From NCBI GenBank assembly GCA_038230595.1, contig JBBRMY010000170.1, positions 1-5,267 of the forward strand: DNA of 5,267 bases, in the 5' to 3' direction. Made by a program: the position numbers and the translations under genes. Below are positions 1 through 5,267 of the stretch, one piece after another (positions within the stretch are counted from its first letter, which is position 1; every line of letters starts with the position of its first letter). The stretch comes from JBBRMY01 sp038230595 (GTDB taxonomy: Bacteria > Bacteroidota > Ignavibacteria > Tepidaquicellales > Tepidaquicellaceae). The notes below the pieces were generated by a model. That model had not been told where the DNA came from. It was given only the letters and a program-made list of their open reading frames with translations, and did no database searches.

Positions 1-27
1 TACTTATATTAAGTGCTGCTTTTAAAA

Positions 28-1059
28 TTACTTTACCGGTACAATATCCAAAATAACAAAAGTACCCGGTCTTATTTTTGGACGGGGATTCGGATTATCT
101 GAAGTTTTTTCAGGAGCCGGATCATATTCAGCAGACTGCATATAAATATGATGAGTTTTTTTATTAACAGCAATTGTTCTTGCTCCTTTTTGAGTTGCGA
201 AAATTTCAAGAACAGTGTAATTATCCTTTGAACCCTCCTGCACCACAGTTAATGTACCTTCTCCGTTAGAACTGTAAGCTCTTTTGTATTTCGGATCAAA
301 GTCAGCTCCGTCAGGACCTTTTCCTATAGGTAATGTTGTAATAACCACACCTGTTTTTGCATTTGAAACAACCATTAAATTATTGCTGCAAACACTGAAC
401 AAGCGGTTGTTCATTATATCTATTGCCAAACCTGTAGGCTCTTCACCCGGATCCACTGACCAGGTTTTTTCGACTAATAACTTATTTGTATTAATTGATG
501 TAACTTCACTCTTATCTTCAAGGTTAAGAAATAATTTTCCTTTTCCATCTATTACCGGAAGCTCTGGCTTACCGGCTAACTGAATAGTTTTAATAACCTT
601 ATTACTTTTAGCATCAATAACTGTAACATCATTACTATTCCCGTTGAAGTTAAAAATATTCTTGGAATAAGGATCATAAATAATTGCATCCGGATTTATT
701 CCTGTTATTTTTATTCTATCGGTTATTTCAAATGTTTTTAAATTGAAGACTACAACAGAAGTGTCACGGCCACAGCTTATAAATCCTTTATTGTATTTTG
801 GAGCAACTGCAATCCCATGAACTCCTTTAAGATCGCTTATTGTTCCAAGCACTGAGCCTGTTTTACAATCTATAACCTGTACCATTGTTCCATGTGAAAT
901 ATACAATCTGTTTGCAGCATCGTCTGATGTAAGCAGGTCCCATCCTCCTTCTCCGGGTATACTCCATTTATTTGCTATATAATAATTTGAACTTTGGGCG
1001 ATCGAAAATCCGGTTACAAATATTAAGAAAAATGAACAAAGTAAGACTATCTTTTTCAT
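28..1059 (-). CDS. Secreted YVTN/YncE-family beta-propeller repeat protein
   Basis: The 343-residue product is complete. The ATG at 1059 is the first Met after an in-frame TAA (1078-1080). Residues 1-21 are a Sec signal peptide: KK, a hydrophobic core (IVLLCSFFLIFV), then GFSIAQ, with cleavage likely at SIA-Q or IAQ-S. Cys8 lies inside the hydrophobic core and is not a lipobox. The mature part carries about seven propeller repeats of the form (R/K)-hydrophobic-(Y/F)...-V-(I/V)-D-x-K-T/S-x-x-V-hydrophobic, starting near residues 51, 91, 134, 175, 219, 260 and 304; clear examples are VIDCKTGSV and VIDAKSNKVIKTI. A Pro-rich loop (about 314-332) interrupts the last blade before the closing strand TFVILDIV. 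Known of the family: YVTN/YncE propellers are periplasmic or extracellular, and most have no assigned substrate or enzyme activity. I see no catalytic residues or heme motif and assign no function. It is divergent from the Omp85 gene across 222 bp. No Shine-Dalgarno sequence precedes the start. Confidence 0.9.
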   Translation of the reverse strand: MKKIVLLCSFFLIFVTGFSIAQSSNYYIANKWSIPGEGGWDLLTSDDAANRLYISHGTMVQVIDCKTGSVLGTISDLKGVHGIAVAPKYNKGFISCGRDTSVVVFNLKTFEITDRIKITGINPDAIIYDPYSKNIFNFNGNSNDVTVIDAKSNKVIKTIQLAGKPELPVIDGKGKLFLNLEDKSEVTSINTNKLLVEKTWSVDPGEEPTGLAIDIMNNRLFSVCSNNLMVVSNAKTGVVITTLPIGKGPDGADFDPKYKRAYSSNGEGTLTVVQEGSKDNYTVLEIFATQKGARTIAVNKKTHHIYMQSAEYDPAPEKTSDNPNPRPKIRPGTFVILDIVPVK

Positions 1060-1111
1060 GGAATGAGATTGATTAAATTATGAACAATAAAATACATTAA
1101 ATAAATACCGA

Positions 1112-1146
1112 TAACGATAATAAAATACGCCTTTAACGATCGTTAA
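1112..1146. promoter_or_regulatory. Candidate operator: 14-bp palindrome plus an extra TAACGAT half-site
   Basis: Positions 1133-1146 read TTAACGATCGTTAA, a perfect palindrome. Its half-site TAACGAT (1134-1140) also occurs as a direct copy at 1112-1118, so start-to-start spacing is 22 bp, close to two helical turns on the same DNA face. The site lies in the only gap between two divergent genes, 74 bp from the propeller start and 136 bp from the Omp85 start. This is the usual position and shape of a site for a dimeric helix-turn-helix regulator. The sequence symmetry is observed; regulator binding is inference and no regulator gene is present in the window. The rest of the 1060-1281 gap is AT-rich, with repeated TTAATTAA strings (1231-1242 and just before 1282), and shows no promoter I would defend. 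Confidence 0.35.
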
Positions 1147-1281
1147 CTTCCATTTATTTTATATTTTTAAAATTATTTGAAAACAATTCTTAACATCAAA
1201 TTTCCGGAACTCAAAGGGTTAAATACAATGTTAATTAATTAAATACGTTTAAATATTTATTGGTAAAATTTATATTAATTA

Positions 1282-3243
1282 ATGTCAGAAACAATCAATT
1301 TCCGGTTAAAAACCTTCATTAGTTCATACCTTTTTGCATTAATCATTTTTATTTCACTTTTAAAGACGGGATATTCACAGGAAATCTTAACCAATCATGC
1401 TCTTAAAATAGATGATATTCAATTTGTTCACCTTGATTCTGCTTTTTTTGATGATGATGCGCTTAAAACTGTTCTGGGAATAAGTAAGGTAGATTTTTAC
1501 AATCAAAACGTCCTTACTGAAGATATCTTTAAAATGGAAAGATTTTTTTTCGATAACGGCTTTTTTAATGCGAAGATAGATACACTTGTTAAATATGACC
1601 TGGTTGAAAGATCGGTGGTTATACAATTTCTTATAAAGCATAATACCCGATATAAATTAGCTGAGCTTAAATATAACGGTCTTCATAATGTGACTGAAGA
1701 CTTAAGACATAGTGTGGACAGTATAAAGACCATAAAGCAAGATGACTTTTATAACAAGGTGCTTATCATACAGCAGTCAAATCAGATAGTTGATCTGCTT
1801 CAGAATAACGGCTACATGAACGCAAGAATAAAAGAGGATTCGGGGACTGTGGTTGTAAAGCATAGCGGTGAAGTTTCGGTTTTCTTTAATTTCGAAATGG
1901 CTGATACTATTTTTTATTTTGGCAAGACCACAATAAATATAAAAGATAATAAGTATGGAGTAGAAAAGTATATCTTTGAAAGACAGATCACTTATAAGGA
2001 AGGTGATATGTACAGCAAGGCTGTAAGACTTCAGACAGAAAGAAATATGCTTAAGTATGCGATCGTTCAAAGTGCCCGTTTAGCAGTGAACAGTGATAAC
2101 GGACCTAAGACTGACTTTGTAGCTAACATTAGTCTTAATAATAAGTATGATGTTATTCCTTATATAACCGGAGCTACGATTAATAACATTTTCTATATAG
2201 GCGGAGGCGCTCAATATGTTAATAAGTACTTCTGGGGCGGGGGTAAAGTTTTAAACCTGAACGCAACGGCATTATTTAATTCTATAAGATTTAACAGGTT
2301 TGAATTATCGGCTGCTGTTACTCAGCCGTATTTGTTTAACAGAAATTCTTCTCTGACAAATAAATCAACTCTTGCACTTTTTAATCAGGAAAAATTCAGA
2401 AATTATTATGCGGGTAACCTTACAACTTTAAATTATTTTATTGCTGACCATACATTTTATACTACAGCTTCACTGGATCTGAATAATGAAGCGGTTCTGT
2501 TCAAGTATACTGATCCGATAGACTCAACCTTAAAATTATTTAATTCTACATTAAGCGTAACAGGTCTTCATGACAAAACAAATGATCAGTTCAATCCTAC
2601 GAAAGGCTTTTATCATTCTCTTACAATTGGACATTCCGGTCTCATCCCAAGGCTCGTAATTAATGCTTTTAATATAGACATAAACTATTCGGAATATTTC
2701 AAAGGGTATACTGTTAATAAGCTGTTCTTTAAAATGGGCGATACAAAAGGGTCGCCAGTTATTGCAACCGTTTTAAAGATAGGGGATATTTATGAATACG
2801 GGTCAGGGGAAAAACTTGTACCTGTCCAGCCGATCTATAAATTTTTCAGTGGCGGAAGCAGTAGTCTCAGAGGATGGAGAGCAAAATCTAATGGTATATT
2901 GACAAATACTGAAGATGGCGGCGATTTCTTATTAGAAGGAAGCTTAGAGTTTAGAAAAAAATTATTCCCTCATGCTTCAGGATTTAAAAAGGACATAGGA
3001 GGAGTTATATTTTTTGATTATGGTAACGTGTGGGAAAGGGAATCAAAGTTTAAATTCAACGAGATCTCTATGGCAATCGGATTTGGATTGAGGTATGATC
3101 TTTTTATAGGTCCAGTCAGATTAGATGTCGGATTTAAATTATATGATCCTTCAAATCCTGAAGATAAATGGCTGTTTGCAAGTTCAAGTAATATCTTTAA
3201 AGAAAAGATGGCTATTCATTTTGGAATAGGTCAGGCGTTTTAG
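1282..3243 (+). CDS. BamA/TamA-family (Omp85) outer-membrane protein, TamA-like
   Basis: The 653-residue product is complete. The ATG at 1282 is forced by an in-frame TAA at 1276-1278, and no Shine-Dalgarno sequence precedes it. Residues 1-32 form a signal peptide (basic start, hydrophobic 11-27, cleavage likely GYS-Q); there is no lipobox Cys. About three POTRA-like domains follow (about 41-118, 119-206, 207-279), two of which contain the typical helix-to-strand junction (FFDNGFFNAKI at 89-99; LLQNNGYMNARI at 162-173). The barrel fills about 284-653: DQFNPTKGF (425-433), the loop-6 motif GGSSSLRGW (514-522, LRGW being the VRGF/Y equivalent with its Arg at 520), GGVIFFDYGNVW (563-574), the penultimate-strand motif GLRYDLFIGPVRLDVGF (592-608), and a terminal Phe. 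Omp85 proteins insert or export proteins at the outer membrane. Three POTRAs, length and the neighbouring tamB favour TamA over BamA, which usually has five POTRAs; a generic Omp85 paralogue remains possible. Confidence 0.92.
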   Translation: MSETINFRLKTFISSYLFALIIFISLLKTGYSQEILTNHALKIDDIQFVHLDSAFFDDDALKTVLGISKVDFYNQNVLTEDIFKMERFFFDNGFFNAKIDTLVKYDLVERSVVIQFLIKHNTRYKLAELKYNGLHNVTEDLRHSVDSIKTIKQDDFYNKVLIIQQSNQIVDLLQNNGYMNARIKEDSGTVVVKHSGEVSVFFNFEMADTIFYFGKTTINIKDNKYGVEKYIFERQITYKEGDMYSKAVRLQTERNMLKYAIVQSARLAVNSDNGPKTDFVANISLNNKYDVIPYITGATINNIFYIGGGAQYVNKYFWGGGKVLNLNATALFNSIRFNRFELSAAVTQPYLFNRNSSLTNKSTLALFNQEKFRNYYAGNLTTLNYFIADHTFYTTASLDLNNEAVLFKYTDPIDSTLKLFNSTLSVTGLHDKTNDQFNPTKGFYHSLTIGHSGLIPRLVINAFNIDINYSEYFKGYTVNKLFFKMGDTKGSPVIATVLKIGDIYEYGSGEKLVPVQPIYKFFSGGSSSLRGWRAKSNGILTNTEDGGDFLLEGSLEFRKKLFPHASGFKKDIGGVIFFDYGNVWERESKFKFNEISMAIGFGLRYDLFIGPVRLDVGFKLYDPSNPEDKWLFASSSNIFKEKMAIHFGIGQAF

Positions 3244-3351
3244 AAATAATTTAATATTCCTACCATTTCGCCGCTGTTGGTGTTTTAGTTACGATTTATC
3301 GTAACGACACCAACAGCCAATACAATTTAAATCAACTACTAAATTATTTCT
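3242..3351. repeat. Nested inverted-repeat element between the convergent genes
   Basis: AGAAATAATTTA at 3242-3253 is matched exactly by its reverse complement TAAATTATTTCT at 3340-3351. The left arm overlaps the TAG stop codon of the Omp85 gene (3241-3243). The pair encloses the long hairpin at 3273-3317, so the whole 110-bp stretch is roughly symmetrical and could fold in RNA from either strand as a 12-bp outer helix around an inner stem-loop. I see no target-site duplication immediately outside the arms, so insertion of a MITE is not shown. It could instead be a paired 3'-end structure serving both genes. The AT-rich arms make a chance match less surprising than 12 bp would otherwise suggest. 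Confidence 0.5.
3273..3317. terminator. Long imperfect hairpin, possible bidirectional transcript end
   Basis: GCTGTTGGTGT (3273-3283) pairs perfectly with ACACCAACAGC (3307-3317). Inside it, GTTACGAT (3288-3295) pairs with ATCGTAAC (3298-3305) around a two-base loop (four bases if the last A-T pair opens). The stems are joined by an asymmetric internal loop: TTTA on the left against G on the right, which shrinks to a three-base bulge if a U-G wobble forms in plus-strand RNA. It starts 30 bp after the Omp85 stop codon and lies between two converging genes, where a shared terminator is expected. No T-run follows on either strand, so it is not a canonical intrinsic terminator; it may stabilise 3' ends or act with a factor. 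The hairpin is certain as sequence; the role is inference. Confidence 0.4.
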
Positions 3352-3372
3352 GAGGGAAACTTTTACTGAGTT

Positions 3373-3420
3373 TTCGCGCTTTCGCGAAGTTCGGGATTCC
3401 TGCTTCCGCAGGAATGACAA
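3373..3420 (-). repeat. REP-like extragenic palindromic repeat with two hairpins
   Basis: Read on the minus strand, the unit begins TTGTCATTCCTGCGGAAGCA and contains two adjacent stem-loops. The first is ATTCCTGC/GCAGGAAT (arms 3408-3415 and 3396-3403) closed by GGAA, a GNRA-type tetraloop. The second is TTCGCG/CGCGAA (arms 3383-3388 and 3373-3378) with a four-base loop. The GTCATTCCTGC-loop-GCAGGAATCC pattern resembles extragenic palindromic repeats that I recall being dispersed in many bacterial genomes; a single copy is visible here, so repetition is inferred. It is much more GC-rich than its surroundings. It sits 37 bp after the tamB stop codon, and the GNRA loop forms only in RNA from the tamB strand, so it would lie in the tamB 3' untranslated region. 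Confidence 0.6.
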
Positions 3421-3456
3421 TGAATTGTGAGGACTGCTCTCAATAAAAATATTAGA

Positions 3457-5267
3457 CTAAAACTTAAACTTATACAATATCTTTATGCCGGTATTTGTGG
3501 AGGTTTCGTCGGAACCCAAAACAGTACTATTGAGCTGCTGCCTGTATAATTCAAGCAATAATGTCTCAGGTAAATTAAGATTGAGTAATTTGTTAATCGG
3601 ATAATCAACAACGAAATCAAAATTCTTTACTTCTCTGAATAGCTTCCCGCCAACTTTAACAGTTGCATCTCCGAACTCAGATGTAAGCTGTACATTAGTG
3701 TTTTCAACATTGCCATCAGAGTAATTAAATTCCGCATCAACCAGGAATGGAAGTACATTCCTTATGTTTTCAGAAAGTATATTTGATATATAACTTGAAC
3801 CAACAGTTGTACCTACACCGGATGCAATTGATTGCGTCTCAGATTTCCCAAGCTCACTCTGGAATTTTCCGAACAAAAGATAAGTAATAGCATCTGAAGT
3901 AGCATCAGCTCCTCCAACTTCTCCTCCATTTTCAAGAAGATGAAGTTCAATTTCCGGCTTACTAACTCTTCCATTAACTGTTGCCTTAACCTGAACTTCA
4001 CTACTGGTTGTAGTTCCGTATTGTTCTGCATTATGTGTTCCGGTATAAATTGCCTGCAGATTGATCGAAGGATCTCCTATAGGACCATCAAAAGTAACGC
4101 TGCTGTTACTGATCTTAAAATTCCTGTAAAGCCTGTAGTATGAATTTCCTACAACATCTATCTTGCCGTGAGCAGTATACTGATTGTCTTCAGTTTTTAG
4201 ATCCATGTTCAGCTTTACTTCACCAAAAAGCCTGTCGCCTGTTAGATTGTTGAATTCGATGGAGAGATATATCTTATCAAGAGACTGTACATTAAGATCA
4301 AGATCAAGGAAGCTGTTTTTTAAAGCGGCAGAATCCTTTAAAGCGTAAAGATACTTATAGAAAGGATTTACTTTTTTAAGCTCATTGTCTTCAAGATAAA
4401 TTATAGTATCATATGAAACGCTTTTTGTAGTGTCGTGATATAGATTCTTATAAGCATCTCTGTCAGCATTTATATAAATAAATTTATCTCCTTCGGTATC
4501 ATATCCGGACCCATTCATCGGAACTGAAGTTATCTTAGCTTCTTTTATAAGGAATTGTCCGCCTATCTTTAGCTTATCAAGATTTCCTTTAACAGTTAAA
4601 GCAGGTATACCGCTTCCTCCCCATATGTAACCGTAAATTCCCAGATCATTGCTTTTTACATCTTTATCCAGTATGACAAGATCTCCACGCATGTTCAGGT
4701 CAATATCATTTATTTTCATACCCTTGAAATCTATATTTCCCATGATATCAAGGTGCTTAGAATCTTCGTCTACATTGTACACATTGAATTTATCGAATAC
4801 AAGCTTTGAATTAGCTGTACTCATATCCATTAGAAAATTATAATACATTCCGGTTGTACTAAGGTACAAAGAACCGTCCTTTATATTTAGCTTTCCGGTC
4901 AGATCAGGCATTGCTGCATAACCGGAAGCATTTATCTCGCCATTTAGAATTCCCTTAGCATCTGCAAGTCCCGGAATTAATTTCATAAAATACTGCAGCT
5001 GAAAATTTTTAGCGGCAACTTTTGCCTCAACAGGAGTTGAAGAAAAATCCTGAGTAGAATCACCGGTTAACGGGTTTGCAAACGGAACTTTTGCTGTTAC
5101 ATTTAATGTACCAGGTTCCTTCGTATTGATCATGTCCAATTTCAGATCAGCGAGCTCTTTTTCATATTTGAAATCCAGATCAAATTTTCCAAAGCTGATA
5201 TCATTATAACTTAATGGATCTGTTTTGACTTTTGCAATAATTATAGGATCTTTAGTATCTCCTTTAA
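3457..5267 (-). CDS. tamB: Translocation/assembly module protein TamB (DUF490), C-terminal part, start off window
   Basis: The window shows 602 codons of an uninterrupted frame ending at TAG (3457-3459) and running off the right edge, so the N-terminal membrane anchor and most of the beta-helical shaft are missing. The first Met-capable codon inside the window that yields a long frame is a TTG at 5137-5139, but 42 further in-frame codons without a stop precede it, so it is not the start. Visible features (numbered from the first visible codon): beta-rich repeats with DLTGKLNIKDGSL (121-133); GNSYYRLYRNFKISNSSVTFDGPI (373-396) then GDPSINLQA (397-405), the TamB-domain pattern of strand, F.I..s.v.F.G, then P-x-I/L-x-L-x-A; VNGRVSKPEIEL (430-441); AITYLLFGK (459-467), the family's 'llfGr' motif; and an aromatic C-terminus ILYKFKF. 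Known of the family: TamB is anchored in the inner membrane, spans the periplasm as a lipid-lined beta-groove and docks on TamA. It converges on the TamA-like gene across a 213-bp gap. Confidence 0.93.
   Translation of the reverse strand, partial: KGDTKDPIIIAKVKTDPLSYNDISFGKFDLDFKYEKELADLKLDMINTKEPGTLNVTAKVPFANPLTGDSTQDFSSTPVEAKVAAKNFQLQYFMKLIPGLADAKGILNGEINASGYAAMPDLTGKLNIKDGSLYLSTTGMYYNFLMDMSTANSKLVFDKFNVYNVDEDSKHLDIMGNIDFKGMKINDIDLNMRGDLVILDKDVKSNDLGIYGYIWGGSGIPALTVKGNLDKLKIGGQFLIKEAKITSVPMNGSGYDTEGDKFIYINADRDAYKNLYHDTTKSVSYDTIIYLEDNELKKVNPFYKYLYALKDSAALKNSFLDLDLNVQSLDKIYLSIEFNNLTGDRLFGEVKLNMDLKTEDNQYTAHGKIDVVGNSYYRLYRNFKISNSSVTFDGPIGDPSINLQAIYTGTHNAEQYGTTTSSEVQVKATVNGRVSKPEIELHLLENGGEVGGADATSDAITYLLFGKFQSELGKSETQSIASGVGTTVGSSYISNILSENIRNVLPFLVDAEFNYSDGNVENTNVQLTSEFGDATVKVGGKLFREVKNFDFVVDYPINKLLNLNLPETLLLELYRQQLNSTVLGSDETSTNTGIKILYKFKF

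Noticed and set aside
284..583. Plus-strand open frame of 99 codons antisense to the propeller gene
   Set aside because: It lies wholly inside a well-supported gene, has no recognisable domain, and its product looks like an antisense reading of the propeller repeats. The shorter frames antisense to the Omp85 gene (1387-1641, 1777-2070), antisense to tamB (3940-4143, 4649-4843), or in another minus-strand frame within tamB (3813-4031) were rejected likewise.
1000..1059. Lipoprotein signal in the propeller protein because of Cys8
   Set aside because: Cys8 sits within the hydrophobic core, too close to the N-terminus and without a lipobox context; cleavage after SIA or IAQ fits much better.
1201..1229. 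Possible promoter for the Omp85 gene, with TACAAT (1224-1229) as a -10 element
   Set aside because: The -35 position 17 bp upstream (TTTCCG) is a poor match, and -10-like hexamers are expected by chance in such AT-rich DNA. A TACGTTTA at 1244-1251 near the Bacteroidota TAnnTTTG motif also lacks a convincing partner.
3242..3420. Insertion sequence or MITE remnant
   Set aside because: There is no transposase fragment, no visible target-site duplication at the arms of the inverted repeats, and no second copy in the window.
3273..3456. Canonical Rho-independent terminator for the Omp85 gene or tamB
   Set aside because: The hairpins are clear, but none is followed by a T-run on either strand, so only a tentative transcript-end role is given to the longest.
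3242..3456. CRISPR array
   Set aside because: The repeats are inverted and unlike each other; there are no regularly spaced direct repeats with spacers.

Overview
This is an AT-rich window from a diderm (Gram-negative-type) bacterium. An Omp85-family outer-membrane protein and a TamB homologue prove the outer membrane. AT-richness, start codons without a visible Shine-Dalgarno sequence, and signal peptides cut before Gln or Ser fit the Bacteroidota/Ignavibacteriota (FCB) group. That placement is inference; the window holds no rRNA or other phylogenetic marker.

Layout: (1) 28-1059, minus strand: a secreted seven-bladed YVTN/YncE-type beta-propeller. (2) 1060-1281: a very AT-rich divergent intergenic region with a perfect 14-bp palindrome (1133-1146) and an extra half-site 22 bp away, a candidate operator. 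(3) 1282-3243, plus strand: a complete BamA/TamA-family outer-membrane protein with signal peptide, about three POTRA domains and a C-terminal 16-strand-type barrel. (4) 3244-3456: a convergent intergenic region packed with inverted repeats: a 12-bp inverted repeat enclosing a long imperfect hairpin, then a two-hairpin REP-like extragenic repeat. (5) 3457-5267, minus strand: the C-terminal 602 codons of a TamB (DUF490) protein whose start lies beyond the right edge.

The two envelope genes are probably partners. TamA (an Omp85 barrel with three POTRAs) and TamB (a long periplasmic beta-rich protein) form the translocation and assembly module, which spans the periplasm and is implicated in outer-membrane protein insertion and in phospholipid transport to the outer membrane. 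In Proteobacteria the two genes are usually a co-directional operon; here they are tail-to-tail and need separate promoters. The propeller gene has no evident functional link to them beyond sharing the divergent intergenic region.

I see no mobile-element gene, CRISPR array, tRNA or rRNA, and no convincing new multi-gene system. The most interesting material is non-coding: the operator-like palindrome and the nested inverted repeats between the two TAM genes.
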